This document shows positions 1 through 7,280 of a stretch of DNA of 64,000 nt, piece after piece. The translations under genes were made by a program, and so were the position numbers. Every line of letters begins with the position of its first letter. Within the stretch, counting starts at the first letter, position 1. The notes under the pieces were generated by a model. The model saw only the letters and a program-made list of their open reading frames with translations. It did no database searches and was not told the origin of the DNA. This DNA is from Alphaproteobacteria bacterium (GTDB lineage Bacteria; Pseudomonadota; Alphaproteobacteria; UBA9219): NCBI GenBank assembly GCA_028690155.1, contig JAQVBU010000010.1:1-64000 (forward strand). The letters run 5' to 3'.

Positions 1-231
1 CGCCGCAGCGGTCGAAGGAAGAGAAAGCAAGGCGAGAGGTTTCCCTGTCCTAGGCGAAAACACGCTCCTTCTAAGCGCGTGCCGGGACGAATCACTCTGC
101 CCCGACGCAAAAAGTGTAGCGAGACGGAGGAGTCTTGTCAAAAAAGGAAGTTTCATAGATTTTTGTTCTAATATAGGATTTTTCCCTTGACAGGAAGGGG
201 CGGTTGGGCGTATTGACACAAGCACGGCGTT
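1..231. other. Left edge, no gene recognised
   Basis: No reading frame here has a recognisable product. A short inverted repeat (CACGC at 61-65 with GCGTG at 77-81) is visible, and a TTGACA hexamer lies at 187-192 without a convincing -10 partner. The stretch lies just upstream of the terminase genes and may hold their promoter, but nothing decisive is seen. Confidence 0.4.
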
Positions 232-264
232 TTGCGCCCTCAAGAAAAATCCCGACAAAACACG

Positions 265-606
265 ATGCTTACGACGGACGAAAGCGTTCTCGAGACGCTG
301 CGCGAGCTGATGCTGGCGAGCGACAGCGACACGGCGCGGATTCAGGCGGCGAAGATTTTGCTCGAACGTCTGGCGCCGAAGGAAGACGATGAAGCGAAAA
401 AACGGGAAGCTGAAGAACGTGAGGCAGCTCTTGCTCAGGCGAGCGGACTGCTTGCGGAATTTGCCGCTCTCAAACTTGCAAGCTTTCGTCTCACGCGCGA
501 ACTGGATCGCCTGCGCGCGGCCGGAGCAGCTGACGCCGCCGGGGACGTGGCGGGTATGGCTGGTCATGGCGGGCCGGGGGTGGGGGAAGACGCGCACGGG
601 GGCTGA
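265..606 (+). CDS. Putative terminase small subunit
   Basis: Small protein of about 113 residues directly upstream of the large terminase, the place where phages and GTAs keep the DNA-recognition subunit. The first 60 residues are helical and contain an RELMLASDSDTARIQAAKILLERL segment (stated here only as a motif span, residues about 12-35 of the chosen start) typical of small terminase helices, followed by a charged Lys/Glu stretch. The ATG at 265 is preferred over 232 because the helical region begins there. The last third is written in a different frame of the large terminase and reads like low-complexity Gly/Ala, so the functional C-terminus is uncertain. The overlap with the next gene is 218 bases. 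Assigned by position and weak sequence features only. Confidence 0.5.
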   Translation: MLTTDESVLETLRELMLASDSDTARIQAAKILLERLAPKEDDEAKKREAEEREAALAQASGLLAEFAALKLASFRLTRELDRLRAAGAADAAGDVAGMAGHGGPGVGEDAHGG

Positions 607-1699
607 GGACATCGCGCACTATGTTCAGTGGAACGCGGGCGTTCGGGTCGGGGTGATTGCGCCGACGTACGCGGACGCGCGGGACACATGCGTGGAGGGG
701 GAAAGCGGTCTGTTGAGAGCGTTGCCTCGGTCGGCGGTGGCAAAATGGAACCGTTCGATGGGCGAACTGGTTTTAAGGAACGGCAGCCGGATCAAACTGT
801 TTTCGGCGGACCGGCCGGAGCGCTTGCGCGGGCCGCAGCATCACCGCGTGTGGTGCGACGAACTGGGCGCGTGGGAGAAGCGGGACGCCTTCGATCAACT
901 GTGGTTTGGCTTGCGGCTGGGGCCGGATCCGCGGGTGGTGATCACGACAACGCCAAGGAACACGGGAATGCTACGAGATCTTTTCAAGCGTCAGAACGAC
1001 GATGTGCAGCTTACGCGCGGACGCACGCTGGACAACGCGGACAATTTGTCGCCGCACGTGCTGGACCAACTGATGGAACGGTACGGTGGGACGCGGCTGG
1101 GGCGGCAGGAGCTGGATGCGGAATTGCTGGACGATACCGAAGGCGCGCTCTGGACGCGCGACATGATCGAGGCCGTCCGTGTGCACCACGTCCCGGCGCT
1201 CAGGCGGGTGGTGGTGGCGATCGATCCGGCGATGACGGCGAACGAAAGCTCGGACGAAACGGGCCTCGTGGCGGCGGCGCGCGGCGAGGACGGGTTGTTC
1301 TATGTGCTGACGGATTGGTCGGGGCGCTACGCGCCGGACGGCTGGGCGGAAAGAGCGATACGGCTTTATCAGGACATGCGCGCGCAGATGATCGTGGCCG
1401 AGGTGAATGCGGGCGGCGATTTGGTGGAAAGAATTTTGCGGCAGAAAGCGCCGCATGTGCTGTTCAAGCCGGTGCACGCCCTACGCAGCAAGGCGGACCG
1501 GGCTTTGCCGGTGGCGGCGCTTTACGAACAGAACCGCGTGCGGCACGTGGGCGCGTTGCCCTTGCTGGAAGATCAGATGTGCCGGTTCACGCCGGGCGCG
1601 CCGATGGACAAATCGCCGGATCGCGTGGATGCGCTCGTCTGGGCGCTGACCGAGCTTTCGGACATCGGCCGCGGCGAGCCCAAGATCCGGTTTCTGTAA
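389..1699 (+). CDS. Terminase large subunit (ATPase and nuclease)
   Basis: Packaging motor that pumps DNA into the prohead and cuts it. The 436-residue frame has a Walker A motif GRGWGKTR at residues 62-69, preceded by the ARPEQLTPPGTWRVWL segment usual for phage/GTA TerL. A Walker B segment VWCDE lies near residue 155, and an RNase H-like nuclease region starts at VVVAIDPA, where the Asp is expected to bind metal. The start at 389 overlaps the small subunit frame deeply; a start nearer 450-480 is possible because conserved sequence begins around residue 36. It is followed 18 bases later by the portal gene. Length fits the 420-450 residue terminases of GTA-type clusters. Confidence 0.93.
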   Translation: MKRKNGKLKNVRQLLLRRADCLRNLPLSNLQAFVSRANWIACARPEQLTPPGTWRVWLVMAGRGWGKTRTGAEDIAHYVQWNAGVRVGVIAPTYADARDTCVEGESGLLRALPRSAVAKWNRSMGELVLRNGSRIKLFSADRPERLRGPQHHRVWCDELGAWEKRDAFDQLWFGLRLGPDPRVVITTTPRNTGMLRDLFKRQNDDVQLTRGRTLDNADNLSPHVLDQLMERYGGTRLGRQELDAELLDDTEGALWTRDMIEAVRVHHVPALRRVVVAIDPAMTANESSDETGLVAAARGEDGLFYVLTDWSGRYAPDGWAERAIRLYQDMRAQMIVAEVNAGGDLVERILRQKAPHVLFKPVHALRSKADRALPVAALYEQNRVRHVGALPLLEDQMCRFTPGAPMDKSPDRVDALVWALTELSDIGRGEPKIRFL

Positions 1700-1717
1700 C
1701 AGCAAAGGAAGAAACGC

Positions 1718-2947
1718 ATGCGTCTGCCGTTTTTCAAGCCGCGAACGAAAACAAGCGCGTCGGGTCCTCTGGTGGCGTGGACGCGCCTTGGCCAGCCGCA
1801 ATGGACGCCGCGTCGGCACACGAGCCTGGCGGAAGAAGGGTTTCGCAAGAACGTGGTGGCGTACCGCTGCGTCATGACGATCGCCAAGGCTGCGGCGGCG
1901 GTGCCGTGGCTGTTGTATGACGCGCGCGGGAACGAGATCGACAGGCATCCGCTTCTGGATCTTCTGGGGCATCCGAACCCGTTGCAGGACGGGGTGTCGT
2001 TTCTGGAAGGCGTGTTCGCGAATTTGCAGATCTTCGGCAACGCGTATCTCGAAGCGGTCCGTCCGCGCGAACGCGGCGCACCGGTTGAATTGTATACTCT
2101 GCGGCCCGACCGGATGAAGGTGGTCCCCGGAGCCACGGGCTTGCCGCAGGGCTACGAATACGGCGTGGGCGGGCGAACGACGGTCTGGGACGCGGATCCG
2201 GTGACGGGCGCGTCCGCGATCGTGCATCTCAAGCATTTTCATCCGCTTGACGACTGGTACGGCCTCGCGCCCATGGAAGCGGCGCTGCAATCCATCGACC
2301 AGCACAACGCGTCGGGCGCGTGGAATCAGGCGCTGCTGAATCAGGGCGCGCGGCCTTCGGGGGCGCTTGTGTACGCGCCCAAGGACGGAAGCCCCGCGAC
2401 GCTGACGGACGACCAGTTGCAGCGCTTGCGGGACGAAATGGGCGTTTTGTATCAAGGCGACCGGAACGCCGGGCGGCCTTTGATTCTGGAAGGCGGGCTC
2501 GAATGGAAGGAAATGAGTTTGAGCCCCAAGGACATGGACTGGCTGTCGGGCCGCAACAACGCGGCGCGGGACATCGCGCTGGCGTTTGGGGTTCCGGCGC
2601 AGTTGATCGGCATTCCGGACGCGCAAACGTACGCGAACATGGAACAGGCGCGGCTCGCGTTCTACGAGGAAACGGTTCTGCCGGAACTCAAGCACGTCAT
2701 GGCGGGCATCGAGCACTGGCTGTGCCCGATGTTCGGGCCGGGGTTGGAGTTAGACTACGATCCGGACAGCGTCAGCGCCTTGACGCAGCAACGACAGGCG
2801 CAGTGGGCCAAGATTCAGGCGGCGGATTTCCTGAGCGACGACGAGAAGCGCGCCGCGGCGGGCTACGGCCCGCGCCCGGAGGAAGACGACAACGGGGAAG
2901 AAAAAGGCGGCCGCTCGCTTGACGCGCCGTTTCTAAGAAAAGCCTAG
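1718..2947 (+). CDS. HK97-type phage portal protein
   Basis: Forms the dodecameric ring at the capsid vertex through which DNA passes. The 409-residue frame has the family features: an N-terminal SLAEEGFRKNVVAYRC helix, the HPLLDLLGHPNP segment, LEAVRP, and a C-terminal region with FGVPAQLIGIPDAQTYANME, a hallmark stretch of HK97-like portals. The last 25 residues are acidic and charged. It lies between terminase and prohead protease as expected. The TAG stop codon (2945-2947) is the first three bases of a palindromic repeat element, so the present C-terminus may have been fixed by insertion of that element. Confidence 0.93.
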   Translation: MRLPFFKPRTKTSASGPLVAWTRLGQPQWTPRRHTSLAEEGFRKNVVAYRCVMTIAKAAAAVPWLLYDARGNEIDRHPLLDLLGHPNPLQDGVSFLEGVFANLQIFGNAYLEAVRPRERGAPVELYTLRPDRMKVVPGATGLPQGYEYGVGGRTTVWDADPVTGASAIVHLKHFHPLDDWYGLAPMEAALQSIDQHNASGAWNQALLNQGARPSGALVYAPKDGSPATLTDDQLQRLRDEMGVLYQGDRNAGRPLILEGGLEWKEMSLSPKDMDWLSGRNNAARDIALAFGVPAQLIGIPDAQTYANMEQARLAFYEETVLPELKHVMAGIEHWLCPMFGPGLELDYDPDSVSALTQQRQAQWAKIQAADFLSDDEKRAAAGYGPRPEEDDNGEEKGGRSLDAPFLRKA

Positions 2948-3071
2948 AGCATTTTTCGGAAAAGTTGGCCCTTTTGGCGAGGTCGGTAAAGGCTCTGAGT
3001 TTTTATTTATCGAGCAGATTCACGCGAACGGTTGGTCGGAAAAGCGGCCAACCTTATCACGATCTGCTCTA
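2945..3071. repeat. Composite palindromic element (type B then type A)
   Basis: Two hairpin-forming units occupy the whole portal-protease gap. The type B unit, 2945-2997, starts TAGAGC and ends AAAGGCTCT with GTTGGC and GCGAGG in the arms. The type A unit, 3012-3071, starts GAGCAGATTCACGCGAACGG and ends CACGATCTGCTCTA. They are 14 bases apart. The same pair, with the same 14-base spacing but inverted, occurs at 42414-42540 upstream of phoH. Confidence 0.85.
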
Positions 3072-3093
3072 ATCTAACGAACAGGGAACATCG

Positions 3094-3651
3094 ATGGACG
3101 TAAAGCATATGGCCTGCGCGTTGAGTGTGAAAGCGCTCGGCGGGGACGGGGTTTTTACGGGCTACGCCAGCGTGTTTGGCGAACTCGACGATCAAAACGA
3201 GATTGTCGCGGCGGGAGCGTTTACGCGCTCGCTTGCGAAATGGAGGCGGCAGGCGCGCATGCCGGCGCTGTTGTGGATGCACGATCCCACGCAGCCGATA
3301 GGCGTGTGGCAAAGCATCCGCGAGGACGCGAACGGGCTTTTTGTGGAAGGGCGTTTGGCGGTGCGCACGCAAAAGGGCGGCGAAGCGTACGAGCTGTTGA
3401 AGCTCGGCGCTTTGACGGGCCTCTCGATCGGCTACCGGGTGGTTCGGAGCCGCCCGGACGCCACGCGTCGCGCGCGGATTTTGACGGATGTGGATTTGTT
3501 CGAAATTTCGCTGGTGACGTTTCCGGCGAACGACGCGGCGCGGGTAGCCGACGTGAAGCGCGCGGCGTCAAGCGACGAGAACGTTTTTCTCGCACAAGCG
3601 GCGGCGCGGTTGCGCCAGGCCGCGCACGTTCTGACGGAACGTGATGTTTAA
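3094..3651 (+). CDS. HK97-family prohead protease
   Basis: Serine protease that trims the scaffold part of the capsid protein during head maturation. The 185-residue frame has the U35-type layout: GVFTGYASVFGELDDQNEIV near the N-terminus, a histidine in LLWMHDPTQPIGVW, and a serine in LTGLSIGYRVV, the two positions used for catalysis in this family. DLFEISLVTFPAN follows in the usual place. It lies 18 bases upstream of the capsid gene. ATG at 3094 follows a short AACAGGGAACA spacer. The gap to the portal gene is wholly occupied by the palindromic element, so the gene may rely on read-through of a strong hairpin. Confidence 0.93.
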   Translation: MDVKHMACALSVKALGGDGVFTGYASVFGELDDQNEIVAAGAFTRSLAKWRRQARMPALLWMHDPTQPIGVWQSIREDANGLFVEGRLAVRTQKGGEAYELLKLGALTGLSIGYRVVRSRPDATRRARILTDVDLFEISLVTFPANDAARVADVKRAASSDENVFLAQAAARLRQAAHVLTERDV

Positions 3652-3669
3652 CAACAACGGAGAGTTCTT

Positions 3670-4893
3670 ATGATCGATATGGAAGACGTACGCTCGGCCA
3701 CGGATACCTTGGCGCGGGCGTTTGAAGAGTACAAAAGCGTGAACGACCGCCGCTTGGCCGACATCGAGCGGCGCGGCGGCGCGGATGCGCTGGACGACGA
3801 ACAGTTGTCCCGCATGGACCGCACGATCAATGCGTTACAGGACGATGTGACAGGCCTTAAGGCATCGATGCAGCGTCCCCCCAAAGCGGGCGCGGTTCCG
3901 GCGGCGGACAGCGCGCACAAACAGGCGTTTCTGACCTATGTGACAAAGGGCTTCGACGCGGGGCTTGCGCCGTTCGAAAATACGAAGGCGCTGGAGGTGA
4001 TCAACAGCGCGGAAGGCGGGTACATGGTGCCGCAAGAGCTTTCCGAGCGCATCGTCACGCGTCAGTTCGACACCACGCCGATGCGCAAGATCGCGACGGT
4101 CATGACGGTGTCGACGGACGCGGTCGAGATGCTGCGCGACACGGCCGAGCCGGTGGCTCAGTGGGTGTCCGAGATCGAATCGCGTACCGACACGGCGGAT
4201 AACGGCATCGCGCGCATCCGCATTCCGGTGCACGAGCTCTACGCCCAGCCCAAGGCGACGCAGAAGCTCCTGGACGACGCGTTCATCAACGTCGAGGAAT
4301 GGCTGATCGCCAAAGTGGCGGCGAAGTTTTCGCGGGCCGAGAACAGCGCGTTCGTGACGGGCGACGGCATCGGCATGCCGCGAGGCTTCACCAGCTATTC
4401 GGCCGCGACGGACGACGACGCGAGCCGCGCATGGGGAACCTTGCAGTACGTGGCGACGGGGGCGTCCGCGGGTTTTGCGTCGAGCAATCCGGCCGATTGC
4501 CTGTTCGATCTGATGCACACGCTCAAGGTCGGCTATCACCCCGACGCGGCGTGGGTCATGCCGCGCGCGGTGGCGGACCGCATCCGCAAGTTCAAGGAAA
4601 ACACCTCGCAAGCCTATATCTGGCAGCCGGGCCTGCAACAGGGCCAGCCCGCCACGCTTCTGGGCTTCCCCGTCGTCCTGGGCGAGGACATGCCCGCGGT
4701 GGCGGACGGAAGTTTCTCGGTCGCGTTCGGCAACTTCAAGGAAGGGTACACGATCGTGGATCGGATCGGCATGCGTATTTTGCGCGACCCGTACACGGAT
4801 GCGCCGTTCGTCAAGTTCCGGTGCACCAAGCGCACGGGCGGCGACGTCGTGAATTTTGACGCCATCAAGCTGCTCAGCTTCTCGGCGGCCTAA
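3670..4893 (+). CDS. HK97-fold major capsid protein
   Basis: Main head shell protein. The 407-residue frame begins with about 100 charged, predicted coiled-coil residues (delta domain, expected to be cleaved by the upstream protease), then a typical HK97 core starting near EGGYMVPQELSERIV. Other family segments are TPMRKIATVMTVSTDAVEML, WVSEIESRTDTA and VHELYAQPKATQKLLDDA, and the C-terminus has YTIVDRIGMRILRDPYT and FDAIKLL. An AACGGAGAG ribosome site precedes ATG 3670. Length is normal for GTA-like capsid proteins. Next is a small unknown gene rather than the connector. Confidence 0.95.
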   Translation: MIDMEDVRSATDTLARAFEEYKSVNDRRLADIERRGGADALDDEQLSRMDRTINALQDDVTGLKASMQRPPKAGAVPAADSAHKQAFLTYVTKGFDAGLAPFENTKALEVINSAEGGYMVPQELSERIVTRQFDTTPMRKIATVMTVSTDAVEMLRDTAEPVAQWVSEIESRTDTADNGIARIRIPVHELYAQPKATQKLLDDAFINVEEWLIAKVAAKFSRAENSAFVTGDGIGMPRGFTSYSAATDDDASRAWGTLQYVATGASAGFASSNPADCLFDLMHTLKVGYHPDAAWVMPRAVADRIRKFKENTSQAYIWQPGLQQGQPATLLGFPVVLGEDMPAVADGSFSVAFGNFKEGYTIVDRIGMRILRDPYTDAPFVKFRCTKRTGGDVVNFDAIKLLSFSAA

Positions 4894-4918
4894 CCCTATT
4901 AGGAAAGGAAAAACTCTT

Positions 4919-5326
4919 ATGACCATTCGCGATCTTTCCAGAGACCAAAAAGTGTCGCTTTCGCTGGCGCCCGCCGTTCGCACGACGGGGACGGCGACCG
5001 GCACGGCCGTCGATTTACGAGGATTCGACGGCGCGACCGTCGTCGTGTCGTTCGGCGCTTATAGCGACGGCACGCACACGCCGACTGTCGTGCATTCGAT
5101 GGACGGCGAAAGCTTTACGACCTGCACCTATGGTACCGACCTTGACGGGCCGTCGAACCTGACGGCCGTCAGCGGCAGTGCCGGCGCGAACACCGTCCAG
5201 CAGATCGGTTATATCGGCACGCAACGTTACGTTGCCGTCGTGATGACCTCGACGAGTGCGAGCACGGGCGCGTTAAGCGCCGCGCACGTGATCGCCGGGT
5301 ATCCGCACAGCGGGCCGGCTGTTTAG
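4919..5326 (+). CDS. Unknown small structural protein after capsid
   Basis: A 135-residue protein with an AGGAAAGGA ribosome site just before ATG 4919, which decides the start over an upstream in-frame ATG at 4856 lying inside the capsid gene. Composition is Thr, Ser, Gly and Ala rich with alternating beta-prone segments (TGTAVDLRGFDGATVVVSFG, YIGTQRYVAVVMTSTS), like small head decoration or accessory beta proteins found next to capsid genes. No family recognised with confidence. The stop codon TAG at 5324-5326 is followed by AGCC, the same TAGAGCC start seen in the palindromic elements elsewhere. Confidence 0.75.
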   Translation: MTIRDLSRDQKVSLSLAPAVRTTGTATGTAVDLRGFDGATVVVSFGAYSDGTHTPTVVHSMDGESFTTCTYGTDLDGPSNLTAVSGSAGANTVQQIGYIGTQRYVAVVMTSTSASTGALSAAHVIAGYPHSGPAV

Positions 5327-5363
5327 AGCCATATATTGGGCGGTGCCGAATAAGGATGCAATT

Positions 5364-5409
5364 GGGTCACGAGCGGTTGCGCTTTTGCGCAGAGCGAGTG
5401 ATGTGACCC
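5364..5409. repeat. Palindromic repeat type C, copy 1
   Basis: The arms GGGTCAC (5364-5370) and GTGACCC (5403-5409) enclose GAGCGGTTGCGC-TTTT-GCGCAGAGCGAGT, giving a long imperfect hairpin. A second copy sits at 6896-6935, sharing the first 18 bases exactly. The core CACGAGCGGTTG resembles CACGCGAACGGTTG of the type A elements, so both may belong to one family. Confidence 0.75.
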
Positions 5410-5444
5410 GTCGCATCACGTGCGGCGTGTCCGGTATATCGAAG

Positions 5445-5510
5445 GGGCGGGGCGGCACCTTCCCCCATTGAGCTTCGGCTCACTTGCCGTTCCCGCCCTT
5501 TCGTTTTTTC
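5445..5510 (+). terminator. Nested stem-loop with T-rich tail inside the late operon
   Basis: GGGCGGG (5445-5451) pairs with CCCGCCC (5492-5498), then CGGCA (5453-5457) with TGCCG (5485-5489), and an inner TGAGC-TTCG-GCTCA hairpin (5469-5482) carries a UUCG-type tetraloop. The sequence TTTCGTTTTTTC follows. The form fits an intrinsic terminator or a strong RNA stabilising structure separating capsid genes from connector genes. Function is inferred from shape only. Confidence 0.55.
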
Positions 5511-5527
5511 TTGTTTGAAGGGGTTTC

Positions 5528-6154
5528 ATGTTTTCATTCTCGTTGGTAACGCCGCCTGCGGTCGAGCCGTTGACGCTCACCGAGGCGAAAGCGCATCTGC
5601 GCCTCGATACAAGCGCCGACGACGCGTTGATCGGGACCTTGATCGCGGGAGCGCGTCAATGGGCGGAACGGTATACCGGCCGGGCTTTTATCACCCAGAC
5701 ATGGGCGTTATCGGTTGACCGGATACCGTCCGACCGGGATGAGCGCGACGGCATGGTTGACGGCGCCATCGGAAGCCTCGACGGCCTGCGTGCGCTCAAT
5801 CTGCCGCGCGCGCCGCTGCAAACGGTGACGGGTGTCCAGACTTTCGACAACGACGACACCGCGCACACGTTTTCGGCGGATAACTATTATGTGGACACCG
5901 CGCACGAGCCGGGGCGGATCGTGCTTCGGTCAGGTGCGGTCTGGCCCTATGCCGAACGCGACGCGAACAGCATCGTCGTCACGTATACGGCCGGATACGG
6001 CGCCGCGGCCTCGGACGTTCCCGCGCCCCTCCGCACGGCCATCGCGGGGATCGTGGCCCACAGCTATCAAAACCGGGGCGACGCGAACGCGGTCGTTCCG
6101 GCGTCGGTACGGGCGCTGCTCGACCCGTACCGCGTGCGTTTTTCCGGAGCCTGA
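5528..6154 (+). CDS. Head-tail connector protein (phiE125 gp8 / gp6-like)
   Basis: Adaptor that docks under the portal. The 208-residue protein opens with LVTPPAVEPLTLTEAKAHLRL, followed by DDALIGTLIAGARQWAERYTGRAFITQTW, the recognisable start of phiE125 gp8 type connectors. The middle has beta strands (VTGVQTFDNDDT, YYVDTAHEPGRIVLR) and the end has VPAPLRTAIAGIVAHSYQNRGDANAV followed by LLDPYRVRF, also standard. ATG 5528 follows GAAGGGGTTTC. It abuts the next gene with two bases between stop and start. Confidence 0.9.
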   Translation: MFSFSLVTPPAVEPLTLTEAKAHLRLDTSADDALIGTLIAGARQWAERYTGRAFITQTWALSVDRIPSDRDERDGMVDGAIGSLDGLRALNLPRAPLQTVTGVQTFDNDDTAHTFSADNYYVDTAHEPGRIVLRSGAVWPYAERDANSIVVTYTAGYGAAASDVPAPLRTAIAGIVAHSYQNRGDANAVVPASVRALLDPYRVRFSGA

Positions 6155-6156
6155 GC

Positions 6157-6486
6157 ATGAAGACTCTCGGCGCTATGCGCTGCCGCATCGCGTTTCAGCA
6201 AGAGACGCAAACGGACGACGGCGCGGGCGGCTATGCTTGCGCGTGGGAAACCGTGGCGCAGGCGTGGGCGTCTGTCGAGCCTTTGACGGGCCGCGAAGTT
6301 TACGCCGCGAACAGGCTCGAAGGGCATGTGTCGCATAAGATCACGACGCCATGGCGTTCGGATATAACGCCGACGACGGCCATGCGGATTTTATACGGTA
6401 CGCGGACGTTCAATATCCACGCGGCGATGAACGAAGGCGAGCGCAACGTCTTCTTTATCCTTCTGGTCGAGGAGGGAGGCGCTTGA
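6157..6486 (+). CDS. Phage head-tail adaptor (joining protein)
   Basis: The 109-residue protein has the head-tail joining family pattern: MRCRIAFQQETQTDDGAGGYACAWETVAQAWASVEPLTGRE at the N-terminus, HKITTPWRSDITPTTAMRILYGTRTFNI in the middle, and RNVFFILLVEEG at the end. In GTA terms it is the stopper that follows the connector. The stop codon overlaps the next ATG (TGATG at 6484-6488), indicating translational coupling. Confidence 0.9.
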   Translation: MKTLGAMRCRIAFQQETQTDDGAGGYACAWETVAQAWASVEPLTGREVYAANRLEGHVSHKITTPWRSDITPTTAMRILYGTRTFNIHAAMNEGERNVFFILLVEEGGA

Positions 6487-6875
6487 TGACGGATGTTCTT
6501 TTCGGATTGCAGCAGGCCGTTATGACGGCGCTGGCCGCGAACGAAGCGGTGCCGGAAGTCTACGATCACGTGCCCCAAGACGCGGCGTTTCCTTATGTCG
6601 TCTGGGGGCCCATGCACGTCGCGGCCGAAGACAGCAAAACCGATACGGGGTTTGAAACGACCGTTACGTTGAATATCTGGTCGCGCTACCGGGGCGGCAA
6701 GGAAACGCGGGCGATTTTTCAGGCGCTCTACGACGCGCTGCACCGCACGACGCTTACGGTGTCCGGGCAGGCGTTTGTGACGGCCTCGTTTTTGAGCGCC
6801 GATTTTTCTCTGGACGAAGACGGCCTGACGTATTTCGCCGCCGTCCGTTTTATGTTTGAGACGCAAGATAACTGA
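6486..6875 (+). CDS. DUF3168 tail completion (terminator) protein
   Basis: The 129-residue protein MTDVLFGLQQAVMTALAANE... matches the DUF3168 pattern: short N-terminal helix, VYDHVPQDAAFPYVVWG, then TTVTLNIWSRYRGGKETRAIFQALYDALHRT and a final beta strand ending YFAAVRFMFET. In the GTA this protein caps the tail tube and is followed by the tube protein gene, which is missing here. The start at 6486 overlaps the previous stop; an upstream in-frame ATG at 6351 lies inside the adaptor gene and is not used. The last intact gene before the apparent deletion or replacement point. Confidence 0.88.
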   Translation: MTDVLFGLQQAVMTALAANEAVPEVYDHVPQDAAFPYVVWGPMHVAAEDSKTDTGFETTVTLNIWSRYRGGKETRAIFQALYDALHRTTLTVSGQAFVTASFLSADFSLDEDGLTYFAAVRFMFETQDN

Positions 6876-6895
6876 AGTGCCGTTGAATAGAGAAG

Positions 6896-6935
6896 GGGTC
6901 ACGAGCGGTTGCGTGAAGCGCAGAGCGCGTGATGT
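6896..6935. repeat. Palindromic repeat type C, copy 2
   Basis: It begins with the same 18 bases as copy 1 at 5364 (GGGTCACGAGCGGTTGCG) and continues TGAAGCGCAGAGCGCGTGATGT, but lacks the closing GTGACCC arm. It lies exactly between DUF3168 and DUF2460 genes, where tube and tape-measure genes are expected. Confidence 0.75.
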
Positions 6936-6967
6936 CGGTTTTTATTGAAGAAGAACGGATCATTTAT

Positions 6968-7279
6968 ATGCCTAAACACTATTCCATAGACCAGCTTTCG
7001 ACCGAGACGGCGCGGCGCGCGCAAAACGAGGCGGCGCAGCTCGAACGCCGCCAGAAAAAGCTGCGCGACACGATTGCCGACACAGGACTTTCCATTACGA
7101 CGCCGGTCGTGAAAACCAGACGCAGCCACACGAAAAAGACGCGCAGCACGCTCAATCTTTTCGGGATAAGCCTTGCGGAGATTTTCAATCTTCTGTCGGG
7201 CGAGGCCGGGCTGAGCAGCGTGGCGCAAAGCGCCAGCGAGAGCCTGTCGCTTCTTTCTTCGGGACAAAGGATACGTTGA
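6968..7279 (+). CDS. Unknown 103-residue protein in the tail tube/tape-measure slot
   Basis: MPKHYSIDQLSTETARRAQN... The N-terminal half is a highly charged helix (ARRAQNEAAQLERRQKKLRD), then a basic linker (KTRRSHTKKTRS), then a hydrophobic-amphipathic helix STLNLFGISLAEIFNLLSGE and a Ser-rich tail. A GTG start at 6929 is possible but lies within the palindromic repeat, so ATG 6968 is preferred. The position corresponds to the end of the tape-measure gene in GTA order, and the amphipathic C-terminal half could be the remnant of such a gene. It could equally be an independent small tail assembly factor. One base separates its stop from the next ATG. Confidence 0.6.
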   Translation: MPKHYSIDQLSTETARRAQNEAAQLERRQKKLRDTIADTGLSITTPVVKTRRSHTKKTRSTLNLFGISLAEIFNLLSGEAGLSSVAQSASESLSLLSSGQRIR

Positions 7280-7280
7280 C

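Noticed and set aside
61..110. Possible tRNA-like or attachment-site remnant with CCTTCTAAGCG similar to the anticodon arm of the tRNA-Arg at 59157
   Set aside because: Only about ten bases match; no acceptor, D or T arm can be folded, and no matching right-hand att copy was seen.
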